The position numbers were made by a program, and so were the translations under genes. The notes beneath the pieces were generated by a model. It saw nothing but the letters and a program-made list of their open reading frames with translations, did no database searches and was not told the DNA's origin. Positions 1 through 9,244 of a stretch of DNA of 57,377 nt are shown here, piece by piece. The DNA is from Labilithrix sp. (GTDB lineage Bacteria; Myxococcota_A; Polyangia; Polyangiales; Polyangiaceae): contig JAHBWA010000047.1 of assembly GCA_019637195.1 (NCBI GenBank), positions 1 through 57,377 of the forward strand, written 5' to 3'. Numbering within the stretch: the first letter of the stretch is position 1; each line of letters starts with the position of its first letter.

Positions 1-33
1 GTGTCTCGGCGGCAAATGACCTAGCATGGGGTC

Positions 34-888
34 ATGCCGCGCCGGCGTGGCGTCCTGCCGTTCATCCTCGTCGCCGCGCTCTTCGGCGTGACTCCGCGTG
101 CGGCACGAGCGAACGAGAAGCAGGTCTGCGTGACCGCGTCGGAGCAGGCCCAGCAGCTCCGCAACGCCGGGAAGCTCTCGGAGGCGCGCGAGCAGCTGGC
201 CGTCTGCGGCCGCAACGAGTGCCCGAAGCTCGTGCAGCACGACTGCGCCGAGTGGATGCGCGAGGTCCTCGCCATCCTGCCGAGCGTCGTGCCCGGCGCG
301 AAGGACGCCAAGGGGCGCGACCTCGTCGACGTCCGCGTGTCGATCGACGGCAAGGTCGTGACCGAGGCGCTCGACGGAAAGGCGATCGGCGTCGATCCGG
401 GCGTCCACACGTTCCGCTTCGAGGCCGAGGGCGCCGAGGCGGTCGAGGAGAAGGTCGTCGTCCGGCAGGGCGAGAAGAACCGGATCGTCGCCGTGACGTT
501 CGCGCCTCCGGCCGAGCCTCGCGAGCCGTGGGGCGGCGCGCGGCCGAAGGACGGAGCAGCGGCGCCTCCGATCGCCGCCTACGTCACGGGCGGCGCCGGC
601 GTCCTCGCGCTCGGCGCCGCGCTCTTCGTCGGCCTCGGCGCGAGCGCCGACGCGCGCGACCTCCGGGCGACCTGCGCGCCGAACTGCGCGCAGGGCGACG
701 TCGACGACGTCGAGAGCCGCTACGTCATCGCGGGCGTCGTCGCCGGGCTCGGCGCCGCCGCGCTCGCCACGGCGGTCGTGCTCTTTCTCACGCACGACCG
801 CGGCGCGAAGGCGAGCGCGTCGCGCTTCGTGCCCACGGTCGCCCCGCTCGCACGCGGCGTCGCCGCCGGCGCAGGGTTCCACTTCTGA
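34..888 (+). CDS. Secreted PEGA-like protein, first of a tandem paralogous pair
   Basis: 284 residues with an N-terminal signal peptide (basic start, hydrophobic 8-20, cleavage near ARA-NE). The mature part begins with a Cys-containing helical segment (residues about 32-80, with motifs such as GKLSEAREQL that recall a single TPR). A PEGA-like beta domain follows (about 95-150, IDGKVV...DGKAIGVDPGVHTFRFEA). Two hydrophobic segments near residues 184-205 and 230-250 suggest membrane anchoring of the C-terminal half. PEGA domains are known as surface or carbohydrate-associated modules; no enzymatic residues are seen. The stop codon overlaps the next start by one base, and the next protein is a clear paralogue, so the pair is probably co-transcribed. 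Exact function unknown. Confidence 0.8.
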   Translation: MPRRRGVLPFILVAALFGVTPRAARANEKQVCVTASEQAQQLRNAGKLSEAREQLAVCGRNECPKLVQHDCAEWMREVLAILPSVVPGAKDAKGRDLVDVRVSIDGKVVTEALDGKAIGVDPGVHTFRFEAEGAEAVEEKVVVRQGEKNRIVAVTFAPPAEPREPWGGARPKDGAAAPPIAAYVTGGAGVLALGAALFVGLGASADARDLRATCAPNCAQGDVDDVESRYVIAGVVAGLGAAALATAVVLFLTHDRGAKASASRFVPTVAPLARGVAAGAGFHF

Positions 889-1868
889 TGAATGCGACGC
901 TCGCGCCCCGCTGGCGCTCGGTCGCGAGCCCGCGCGCGCCCGCCGGCGTCGCGAGCCGGTGTGGGGTCGCCGCCGTCGCGAGCCCGCGCGCGCCCGCCGG
1001 CGTCGCGAGCCGGTGTGGGGTCGCCGCTCTCGTCGGCCTCGGCGCGCTGCTCTTCGTGACGCCTGCGTCGGCCGACGTTCAGTCGTGCCTCTCGGCGTCG
1101 GAGAACGGCCAGCGCGCGCGGGCGGCGGGCAAGCTCCGCGAGGCGCGCGAGCAGTTCGTCGTCTGCGGCGGCGACGGGTGCCCGGCGATCGTCCGTCGCG
1201 ACTGCGCGCAGTGGAACTCGGAGCTCGCGCAGACGCTCCCGACGGTGGTGTTCGGCGCGCGCGACCGCGAAGGGCGCGACCTCTTCGACGTCACGGTCAC
1301 GATGGACGGCGAGCCGCTCGTGACCAAGCTCGACGGGAAGTCGATCACGGTCGATCCGGGGAAGCACACGTTCCGCTTCGAGGCCGACGGCTTCGAGCCC
1401 GCCTCGGAGACCGCGTTGATCAAGGAGGGCGAGCGCGCCCGCGCGATCGACGTCACGCTCGGCGGCGACCGCGCGGCGCCGCCCGACGGGGCGAACGGCG
1501 GGGGAGGGCACACGCCGTACCCGTGGATCGTCGTCGGTCTGGGCGCGGCCGGCGTCACCGCCGGCGTGGTGATCGCGCTGACGTCCCCCGAGCGCCCCGC
1601 CAACTGCAACGCGGACACGCAGACGTGCACGCGGCTCCCCGGTCAGAGCGCCGCCGACTTCCTGAAGGATCAGGAGACCGCGGGGACGGCCGACTCGCAG
1701 CCGGTCCTCGGCTGGGTCGTGGCGGGCGCGGGCGCGGCGCTCGTGGCCGGTGGCCTGCTCTGGCACTTCCTCGAGCCGACCGGCGACGAGAAGTCGTCGT
1801 CGCGCGTTCGCTTCTCGCCCTGGACGACGGGGCAGAGCTCCGGCGCCGCGCTCGGCGGTCGCTTCTGA
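888..1868 (+). CDS. Secreted PEGA-like protein, second of the pair
   Basis: 326 residues if translation starts at the ATG that overlaps the upstream stop by one base. Residues about 65-190 align by eye with the preceding protein (Cys-rich helical start, GKLREAREQF, then DGKSITVDPGKHTFRFEADGF), so the two arose by tandem duplication. The hydrophobic signal segment (LVGLGALLFVTPASA) sits unusually far in, after about 45 residues that include an 18-residue direct duplication. A later, non-ATG start nearer the signal segment is therefore possible. Two further hydrophobic stretches occur in the C-terminal half. No catalytic motif is visible. Its 3' end converges with a lipoprotein gene 33 bp away. 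Confidence 0.75.
   Translation: MNATLAPRWRSVASPRAPAGVASRCGVAAVASPRAPAGVASRCGVAALVGLGALLFVTPASADVQSCLSASENGQRARAAGKLREAREQFVVCGGDGCPAIVRRDCAQWNSELAQTLPTVVFGARDREGRDLFDVTVTMDGEPLVTKLDGKSITVDPGKHTFRFEADGFEPASETALIKEGERARAIDVTLGGDRAAPPDGANGGGGHTPYPWIVVGLGAAGVTAGVVIALTSPERPANCNADTQTCTRLPGQSAADFLKDQETAGTADSQPVLGWVVAGAGAALVAGGLLWHFLEPTGDEKSSSRVRFSPWTTGQSSGAALGGRF
921..1028 (+). repeat. Two perfect-to-near-perfect 54-bp tandem copies
   Basis: Unit 921-974 is repeated at 975-1028, differing only at the last base. Read in the frame of the overlapping gene each copy encodes 18 residues (VASPRAPAGVASRCGVAA), just before the signal-peptide hydrophobic core. The period is a multiple of three, so the frame is kept. 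Confidence 0.9.
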
Positions 1869-1901
1869 GAGGAGCGACGCGGACCGCGCGCGGCGGCCGC
1901 C

Positions 1902-2498
1902 TCAGCGGCAGCGCCCTTCGCACACACCCGTGACGACGCTCGCGAGGGAAACGAGGTTCGCGCTCGCGAGCTCGTCGCCGTTCTCGAGGCAGCGCGCGCC
2001 GCACGCCCCGTCGTCCGCGCAACCCTGGAGGCAGTCCGCGATGGCGAGGCAGTTCGGATCCTTCTCGCAGAGGATCAGCGCCGAGCAGGCAGACTCGAGG
2101 ACGCAGGACTCGCAGGCGTCGACGCCGGTGCGCCCCTCGCACGTGATCGGCTCGTGATCCTCGCAGGTCCCGATGAACTCCACCGCGTCCGTGTACTCTG
2201 TGAACGAGGTGAACACGCCGCCGGCGCCGTCGGACATCGCGTCGCTCTCGGGGCGCGGGAGCGAGCAGGTGCCCATCATGCAGCCCGGCGTGACCTCGAC
2301 GTCCGTGACGGTGCCGTACGACGACTTGTAGCGCTTGACGTAGGTGCAGCCCGTCGCGAGCGGCTCCGCCTTCCGGAGCGACTCCCGGGACGTCGGGTCC
2401 GAGAGGGGGTCGGCCTCGCCCTCCGAGGCGCAACCGGCGAGCGCGGCGAGCGAGAGCGTGAAGGCGACGAGGACGGCGCGGGGAGGTGAGGAGCGCAT
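1902..2498 (-). CDS. Cys-rich predicted lipoprotein
   Basis: 198 residues. The N-terminus has a short basic region, a hydrophobic core and the lipobox LAGC (Cys about residue 22), so it is probably a lipidated envelope protein. The mature part contains about 17 cysteines, concentrated in residues 110-198 (for example CESCVLESAC and CLQGCADDGACGARC). This fits a small disulphide-rich extracytoplasmic domain seen in many myxobacterial surface proteins. No known enzymatic motif is seen. It is downstream of an orphan FecCD permease gene with a 67-bp gap, and convergent with the PEGA-like pair. Function unknown. Confidence 0.75.
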   Translation of the reverse strand: MRSSPPRAVLVAFTLSLAALAGCASEGEADPLSDPTSRESLRKAEPLATGCTYVKRYKSSYGTVTDVEVTPGCMMGTCSLPRPESDAMSDGAGGVFTSFTEYTDAVEFIGTCEDHEPITCEGRTGVDACESCVLESACSALILCEKDPNCLAIADCLQGCADDGACGARCLENGDELASANLVSLASVVTGVCEGRCR

Positions 2499-2565
2499 GG
2501 TGCGGCCCTGTCGGCCGCCGGCCGGAGAGGTTGCTCGAGAAATGAGGCCGCTCGCTCGAGAGCCG

Positions 2566-3561
2566 CTACGCGTGGTGCGAGCGCCGGCGGAGGAGGAGCA
2601 AGAAGAGCGTCCCGCCGATGAGCGCGGTCACGGCGCCGACGGGCGGCTCCGTGTGGAGGAAGCGGAAGGCCGCCCGGCTCACGAGGTCGCACACCACGAG
2701 CGCCGCGCCGCCGAAGCCGAGCGACGCCGGCATCAGCCGCCGCGCGTCCGGTCCGACGAGCCGGCGGAGCGCGTGCGGGACGAGCAGCCCGACGAAGCCG
2801 ATGAGGCCGGTGACGCTCACGATCGCGCCGACGACGAGCGAGCTCGCGAGGTAGGTGCGCCGCTCGACGCCGCGGACGGAGACGCCGAGGTGCTCGGCGG
2901 CGGAGTCGCCGAGCGAGAGCAGGTTGAGGCGCGCGGCGTCGCGCAGGAGGACGGCCGCGCCGAGCGCGACGTACGCCGTCATCGCGACGAGCGACGCGCG
3001 CGACGGCACGTCGAGGAAGCCGGTGAGCCAGAACAGGAGCTCCTGCGCCTTCGACTGCGTCACGAGCGTCTTCACGAACGTGATCGCGGCCGACGCGATC
3101 GCGTTGACGACGATGCCCGCGAGCAGGACGCTCGCGCCGCGCGAGTCGGGCGCCGCGGCGGCGAGCGTGTGCACGAGCGCCGTCGCGCCGAGGCCGCCCG
3201 CGAGCGCGAAGAGCGGGACCACCGAGGCGCCCAGCGCCGTCGCGCTCGACACGCCGGCCAGGATCGCGAAGGTCGCGCCCACCGCGGAGCCCCCGGAGAC
3301 GCCGAGGACGTACGGCTCCGCGAGCGGGTTGCGGAGCAGCGCCTGGAGCGCCACGCCGACGATCGACAGGCCCGCACCGGCGACCGCGCCGAGGAGCACC
3401 CGCGGGAGACGGACGTCGACGACGATGTCGCGATCGAGCGAGTCGGCGTCGGTGAGCGCGCGCGCCAGCGAGACGGGCTCGGTGCCGAAAGACACCCCGA
3501 GCACGATCGCGGTGGCGAGCGCGACGATCGAGAGGGCGACGACGCCGTACGTCCGCGTCAT
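2566..3561 (-). CDS. FecCD/BtuC-type ABC transporter permease (iron-siderophore or cobalamin)
   Basis: 331 residues, the usual length for the FecCD family, almost entirely hydrophobic with about nine to ten membrane segments. Family hallmarks are seen: DVRLPRVLLGAVAGAGLSIVGVALQALLRNPLAEPYVLG near residues 48-88, GSAVGA just after, and GLIGFVGLLVPHALRRLVG near 255. These permeases form the inner-membrane channel for ferric siderophores, haem or vitamin B12, working with an ATPase and a periplasmic binding protein. Neither partner gene is present in the window, so substrate cannot be assigned. The start lies 7 bp downstream of the coaX stop, which implies co-transcription with coaX. Confidence 0.9.
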   Translation of the reverse strand: MTRTYGVVALSIVALATAIVLGVSFGTEPVSLARALTDADSLDRDIVVDVRLPRVLLGAVAGAGLSIVGVALQALLRNPLAEPYVLGVSGGSAVGATFAILAGVSSATALGASVVPLFALAGGLGATALVHTLAAAAPDSRGASVLLAGIVVNAIASAAITFVKTLVTQSKAQELLFWLTGFLDVPSRASLVAMTAYVALGAAVLLRDAARLNLLSLGDSAAEHLGVSVRGVERRTYLASSLVVGAIVSVTGLIGFVGLLVPHALRRLVGPDARRLMPASLGFGGAALVVCDLVSRAAFRFLHTEPPVGAVTALIGGTLFLLLLRRRSHHA

Positions 3562-3568
3562 CGCCTCG

Positions 3569-4336
<768 letters not shown>

Positions 4337-4371
4337 GGCGGCGGCAGCTTATCGCACTCGACTCGGGCCGT

Positions 4372-6666
4372 TCACTCGAACACGCGGGCGTCCGTGACGA
4401 CGTCGCCTTGCGCCACGCTCGCCCAGTCGCCCTCGGCGCGTCCGACCCGCGCGTACTCGCCGTCGAGGTGCGGGACCCGCGACAGCGTGACGAAGAGCTG
4501 GCTCGAGCCGGTGTCGCGGCCGGCGAGCGCCATCCCGACGTCGAGCCGGTCGAACGCGACCGGCGAGGTCTCGCAGCGGAGCGACGTGCCCGAGCCGCCG
4601 AAGCCGTCGCCCTCCGGATCTCCGAGCTGGACTACGAAGCCCGGCACCACGCGGTGCACGACCACGCCCTTGTAAAAGCCCGACCGTACGAGCGAGGTCA
4701 GGCGGGTCGCCGTGACGGGTGAGAGCTCGGGCTCGAGCACGAGCGTGAGCTCGCCGCTGTCGGTCGTGAAGACGACCTTCGTGGGCTTCGCCAGCGTGGC
4801 GCCGAGCTCGGCGGCCGGCTTCACGTCGCGGCCGGGCGCCTCGCACGCGGTCACCGGGGCACCGAGCGTGCGGAGCGCCTTCTGCGCGCGCTCCCGCAGG
4901 ACGGGGTTCGGATCGCCGCAGGCGAGCGTCGCGATCTCCTTCGCCTGCGGGTGGCGCACGCTCGCGGCGGCCTCGACGAGCGCGATCCGCGTCTCGAAGC
5001 GATCCTCCGGCCAGGGCTCGGCGATGGCCGCCGACAGCGCCTTCGCCACCGCGGGGGCGAGCTCCTGCGCCGGGGTCGAGGTCGGAGGCGGCGCCTTCGG
5101 ATCGAGCGCCGCGCGCCTCTCGCTCTCGGCGAGCACCATCGCGCGCTCGGGGTGCGCGTGCAGCATCTCGGCCGCCGTCGCGACGAGCCCGGCGCGCTTC
5201 GACGTCAGGGCGTCGGCGATGAGGCCCGCGGCGGCGTCGCCGACCTCGGGGTGCGACGCGAGCGCGTCGACGGCGTCCTCGCGGACGCGGAGATGGTCGC
5301 TCTTCGCGAACGCGCGGAACGCGGTCAGGCGATCGCGCGTGAGCGGACGGCGGAGGAGCGACGTCAGGCGCGCGCGCTGCGAAGCCTCGCTCGACTCCGC
5401 GTCGCACTTTCGCAGGATGTCGGCGTCGTAGGCGCCGCGCGCGAGCGCCAGCGCGGCGGAGCAGCGGATCTCCGCGAGGCGCCGCGCGAAGCCAGGCTTC
5501 GGTTCGGCCGGAGGCTTCAGCGAAGCGAGCACCCCGAGCGACGCTTCGGCTCGCTTCGGCGCCTCCTCGCCGAGCTGACCGAGTAGCGTGTAGAGTACAT
5601 TGAACGGCGCGCCGGCCAGGCTCGCGATCGCGATCGGATCCTTGGCGTCGGGCGTGAGCTCGCTGACCGCGCCGGCGATCGCCGCCTGGCCGGCGTCGCC
5701 GAGCGTGCCGAGCGCCCGAGCGGCCTCGGCGCGCTCGCCCTCGTCGAAGCCCTTGGCGTCGGTCACGACGCCCGCCAGATCGGGGGCGACCTCCTTCGGG
5801 ATCGCCGTGCCCGCGCGTCCGAGCGCGCGGATCGCGTGGATCCGCGCGGGTCCGGGACGCTCGAGCGCGCGCCGCGCGACCTCGGCGACCCGCGGCGAGA
5901 ACGCGTCGCCGGGCTCGGCGCGCCCGAGCGCATAGAACGCGAGATCGCGCGGCGCCGCGCGATCTCCGGCCGCGTCGAGCAGCGCGGTCATCGCGTCGGC
6001 GCCGAGCTGCTTGCGGCGCGTCGCGAGGTCGCCGAGGCCGAGCAGCGACGGATCGATCCAGCCGGAGCTCTTCGCCGCTTCGCCCGCGGGCGCGAGCGGC
6101 GCGCGCAGGAGCGCGATCAGCACCTGCTCCGAGAGCGGTCCGGCGCAGCGGCCGATCGCCCGCGCGATCGCGGCGCGCGGGTCGAGCTCGAGCGCGCCGC
6201 GCGCGCCGGCCGGGGGCGCGGCGCGCGCGACGGGCAGGCTGACGGCGCGCGCCGAGAGCGACCGGACGGTGGCGTCCTCGCGCCCCTTGCACGCGTAGCC
6301 GAGCCCGTAGGCGGCCCACGCGACGGTCTCCGGATCGTCGTCGGCGAGGTGAGCGGAGAGCCCGTCGACGCTCTCGGCGTCGGCGATGCGCGCGAGCGCG
6401 CGCGCGCTCCGGCGGCGCGCGGCGGCGTCGTGGCTCGTCCGGACCTCGGGAGGCACGTCCTTCGCGCGGCGCGTGTCCTCGGCGCGCGCGATCGCGCCCT
6501 CGTCGAAGGAGGCGGCGACGGCGGCGTCGCCCCCGGCGTCCGCCGGCGCGCTGCTGGAGCGCGAGCACGCGCCGGCGAGCGCGAGCGCGAGCGCGAGCGC
6601 GGTGAGCCGCGTCGGGCATGCCGCGCTGGCGCCGGGCCGCGCAGCGTCGCGCGTTCGCGGGGTCAT
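4372..6666 (-). CDS. Lipoprotein with HEAT-like repeats fused to a cyclophilin-type peptidyl-prolyl isomerase
   Basis: 764 residues from the ATG whose first bases form a 4-bp overlap (ATGA) with the upstream gene's stop. The N-terminus has a hydrophobic stretch ending LAGACS, a plausible lipobox. Residues about 70-590 are alpha-helical HEAT/armadillo-like repeats (for example ARALGRAGT, EDAVDALASHPEVGDAA). The last 160 residues are a cyclophilin domain: VVFTTDSGELTLVL, VVHRVVPGFVVQLGDP with the catalytic-type Arg, then SQLFVTLSRVPHLDGEYARVG. Predicted role: envelope protein that isomerises proline bonds, with the repeats acting as a docking scaffold. HEAT plus cyclophilin in one lipoprotein is inferred from sequence and has not been tested. 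Confidence 0.88.
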   Translation of the reverse strand: MTPRTRDAARPGASAACPTRLTALALALALAGACSRSSSAPADAGGDAAVAASFDEGAIARAEDTRRAKDVPPEVRTSHDAAARRRSARALARIADAESVDGLSAHLADDDPETVAWAAYGLGYACKGREDATVRSLSARAVSLPVARAAPPAGARGALELDPRAAIARAIGRCAGPLSEQVLIALLRAPLAPAGEAAKSSGWIDPSLLGLGDLATRRKQLGADAMTALLDAAGDRAAPRDLAFYALGRAEPGDAFSPRVAEVARRALERPGPARIHAIRALGRAGTAIPKEVAPDLAGVVTDAKGFDEGERAEAARALGTLGDAGQAAIAGAVSELTPDAKDPIAIASLAGAPFNVLYTLLGQLGEEAPKRAEASLGVLASLKPPAEPKPGFARRLAEIRCSAALALARGAYDADILRKCDAESSEASQRARLTSLLRRPLTRDRLTAFRAFAKSDHLRVREDAVDALASHPEVGDAAAGLIADALTSKRAGLVATAAEMLHAHPERAMVLAESERRAALDPKAPPPTSTPAQELAPAVAKALSAAIAEPWPEDRFETRIALVEAAASVRHPQAKEIATLACGDPNPVLRERAQKALRTLGAPVTACEAPGRDVKPAAELGATLAKPTKVVFTTDSGELTLVLEPELSPVTATRLTSLVRSGFYKGVVVHRVVPGFVVQLGDPEGDGFGGSGTSLRCETSPVAFDRLDVGMALAGRDTGSSQLFVTLSRVPHLDGEYARVGRAEGDWASVAQGDVVTDARVFE

Positions 6667-7118
6667 CGCAGCGAGTCCTTCCAGAGCGACACGCGCTCGC
6701 GCGCGCTCCACCACGCGCGCGCGAGCAGCGTCGGGCCCGGCGGCGGGGCGCCGACGGCCCCGGTCACGCGCAGCCCCGCGCGCTCGAAGAGCGTCGTCGC
6801 CCGCGGGAGGTGCCACGAGCAGGTCACGACGACCACGTCGCCGAGGTCTCGCTCCGCGAGGAGCCGCGCCGCCTCGGTCGCGTTCTCGTACGTGTCGCGC
6901 GACGCGCGCTCGCGGAGGATCGCGTCGGCCGGGACGCCGCCGTCCTCGAGCATTCGCGCGAGCTCGTCCGCCTCGACCCGCCCGGCGAAGCTCCCGCCGC
7001 CGCACGCCATGACCCAGCGCGCGCCCCGCGCGACGAAGACGTCGCGGGCGACCCGAGCGCGACGGGCGAGCGCCGCGCTCCCTGGCCGGCACCCGAGCAC
7101 GCAGACGACGGCGTTCAT
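6663..7118 (-). CDS. YdcF-like (DUF218) protein
   Basis: 151 residues from the ATG giving MNAVVCVLGC. An upstream in-frame extension of 29 residues has no support. The fold family is recognised by an early VLGCRPG strand-loop, MACGGGSFAGRVEADELARML, the SRDTYENATEAARLL segment and VVVTCSWHLPRATTLFERAGL. These match the DUF218/YdcF family, Rossmann-like proteins implicated in envelope metabolism in other bacteria. No signal peptide is evident. It is shorter than many members because it lacks the N-terminal membrane segments. Its stop overlaps the start of the HEAT/cyclophilin gene by 4 bp, which suggests translational coupling. Biochemical function unknown. Confidence 0.8.
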   Translation of the reverse strand: MNAVVCVLGCRPGSAALARRARVARDVFVARGARWVMACGGGSFAGRVEADELARMLEDGGVPADAILRERASRDTYENATEAARLLAERDLGDVVVVTCSWHLPRATTLFERAGLRVTGAVGAPPPGPTLLARAWWSARERVSLWKDSLR

Positions 7119-7276
7119 GGGCGGAGCAGTCGACGATTCATCGTGGAACGACGCCGCCCGGCGGACCGACGACGTCGCGTCTTCATACCCGACGGAGACG
7201 GGCAATGCGACCGCCCAGCGAGCCCTTGACCGTCCTTCGGGCTCCTCGTATCCCTTGATCTTCGAGACGGAGGGAG

Positions 7277-8113
7277 ATGCGCATCACCTTTTGGGGGGTT
7301 CGCGGGAGCATCCCGTGCCCGGGACCGGACACCGTCGGCGTCGGGGGCAACACGAGCTGCGTCGAGGTCCGGGCCGGCAAGGCGTTGCTCGTCTTCGACG
7401 GCGGCACGGGCCTCCGCCTGCTCGGCAAGCGGCTGCTCGCGGAGATGCCCTTCACGGCGCACCTCTTCTTCAGCCACGTCCACTGGGACCACATCCAAGG
7501 CTTCCCGTTCTTCGATCCTGCTCGTCGCCGGCAACGTCATTCACCTCTACGGCGGCAACAACGTCTTGCGCACGCTCGAGGAGACGCTCGCGGGGCAGAT
7601 GATCCACCTGAGCTTCCCCGTCCACCTCGACCGAGATGGGCGCGCAGATGGTCTTCCACGGCGTGAGCGCGACCGATCGCCAGAGGTCGACGCCGGCGAC
7701 GGGCGAAGGCGCCGTGATCCCGCGCGGCGCCCGGCAACCACCCGAACGGCGTAGGTCATCGCCGACCATGCGGCGTGCAGCGTTGCGTTCACGCGACCGA
7801 CACCGAGCACTACGCGGTCGTCGACCCCAAGCTCACGAAGCTCGCGCAGGGCGCCGACGTGCTCATCTACGACTCGCAGTACACGCCCGAGGAGTACGCG
7901 GGGCAGACGGGCGGCGGGCCGAAGCTCGGCTGGGGCCACAGCACCTTCGAGGAAGCGGTGAAGCTCGCGAAGGTGTCGAACGCCAAGCGGCTCATCCTCT
8001 ACCACCACGACCCGATGCAGAGCGACGCCGCCGTGGCGGAGAAGGAGAAGAGGGCGCGCGCGCTCTTCCCGAACGCAGAGGCTGCGCGCGAAGGGCTCGT
8101 CATCGAGCTCTGA
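7277..8113 (+). pseudogene. Metallo-beta-lactamase-fold hydrolase, broken by at least three frame changes
   Basis: Starts MRITFWGVRGSIPCPGP, with the metal-binding motif HVHWDH at residues 67-72, and reads cleanly to about 7517 (FFDPA). The homologous reading then moves to the next frame (GNVIHLYGGNNV...LEETLAGQM), shifts again near 7633 (EMGAQMVFHGV), and again near 7730-7770. It returns to the first frame for the C-terminal half (ATDTEHYAVVDPKL, DVLIYDSQYTPEEY, GWGHSTFEEAVKLA, LYHHDP). Each step is plus one frame, for example a missing dinucleotide near 7520 and an extra C near 7631. The family is cytoplasmic MBL hydrolases, often near signalling genes. Either a recent pseudogene or local sequence error; conserved residues on both sides argue for a recent or artefactual break. 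Confidence 0.8.
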
Positions 8114-8365
8114 GCTTCGCGGCGTCGCGACTGTGTCGCGATGCGACGTCGCGCTCGTCGGTGGATCGCGAAAGCATTGCGCATCGTTGCCGCTCTTCCG
8201 GCCGACGTTGCGCGCCGTTTGCGCCGGGCGCCCGAGCGCGACGCAAAAACGAGGCGAATTCGCGTGACCGGTGAGGGACGTGGGTGGCATCGCGCATGCA
8301 TTGTCGAGCGGTGGAGCTAGCGACTGCGCTGCGCGGGCGCGCTCCCCGACCACGAGGAGGACGGC

Positions 8366-9190
8366 ATGGGCAGCGGCACGGCTCGCGAGCTCGACGGAGG
8401 ATCTCTGCACGCTTATCGGCGGAGCCTGGCACGCGTCCAGGTGCTCGACCGCGAGACGGAGCGCGCGCTCGCGCTCCGGTGGATCGCGGGTGACCGGCGC
8501 GCCGGCCAGAAGATCGTCGAGGCCTGTCTCCCGTTCGTCGTGTCGATCGCGCTCGAGTACCGCCGCTGGGGCGTCCCGCTCGAGGACATCGTCCAGCAGG
8601 GCAACATCGGGCTACTCCGCGCTGCCCAGAAGTTCGACCCCTGCCGCGACTGCCGGCTCGCGACCTACGCGGCGTACTGGATCCGCGCGGAGATCCGCGA
8701 GTACGTCGTCCGCGCGTTCCGCGTCGTGCGCCTCGGCACCACCAAGGGGGAGCGCCGCGCGCTTCGCGCGTACCGCAAGACGAAGGTCACCGATCCGGCG
8801 GAGCTGGCCGAGCTCTCGGGGCTGTCGGAGGAGCGCGTGCGCCTCTTGCTCCCGCTCCTCGCGTCGCGTGAGGCGAGCCTCGACGCGAGCACCACCGAGT
8901 CGGGCCCTGCGACCGAGCGCCTCGCGGGCCCGGGGCCCACGCCGGAGGACGAGGCGGCGCGCTCGGAGGCGAGGGTACACGCGGGCCACGCCGTTCACCG
9001 CGCCGTCGACCGCCTCGACGAGCGCGAGCGGATGATCGTCGAGGAGCGCTTGATGAACGAGGAGCCGCCGACGCTCCAGGAGCTCGGGACGCGCCTCGGC
9101 GTCAGCAAGGAGCGCGTGCGCCAGCTCGAAGAGCGCGCCCGCTCGAAGCTCCGCGGCGAGCTGGCGGAGCTGGCCGATCTCGTGGCCTGA
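8366..9190 (+). CDS. Sigma-70 family factor of the sigma-32 (RpoH-like) type
   Basis: 274 residues, preceded by a good ribosome site (GAGGAGG at 8354-8360). Region 2 is clear: LPFVVSIALEYRRWGVPLED, IVQQGNIGLLRAAQKFDP and LATYAAYWIRAEIREYVVR. The last of these resembles the RpoH/RpoD region 2.3-2.4 that melts and reads the -10 element. The stretch after it (RLGTTKGERRALRAYRKTK) occupies the place of the RpoH box but is degenerate. Region 4 with its helix-turn-helix is LDERERMIVEERL through GVSKERVRQLEERARSKLR. Region 1.1 is absent. It is probably an alternative sigma factor. Myxobacteria carry many RpoH-like paralogues, so a heat-shock role is not implied. It sits between two broken genes. Confidence 0.92.
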   Translation: MGSGTARELDGGSLHAYRRSLARVQVLDRETERALALRWIAGDRRAGQKIVEACLPFVVSIALEYRRWGVPLEDIVQQGNIGLLRAAQKFDPCRDCRLATYAAYWIRAEIREYVVRAFRVVRLGTTKGERRALRAYRKTKVTDPAELAELSGLSEERVRLLLPLLASREASLDASTTESGPATERLAGPGPTPEDEAARSEARVHAGHAVHRAVDRLDERERMIVEERLMNEEPPTLQELGTRLGVSKERVRQLEERARSKLRGELAELADLVA

Positions 9191-9244
9191 CCCGCGTTTC
9201 TTCGCGGGTGTGCGGGTGGCCTGCTACCCTTCGATCTCCGGATC

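Noticed and set aside
219..887. N-terminal extension of the second PEGA-like protein
   Set aside because: It overlaps the first paralogue out of frame and is Arg-rich; the coupled ATG at 888 fits better.
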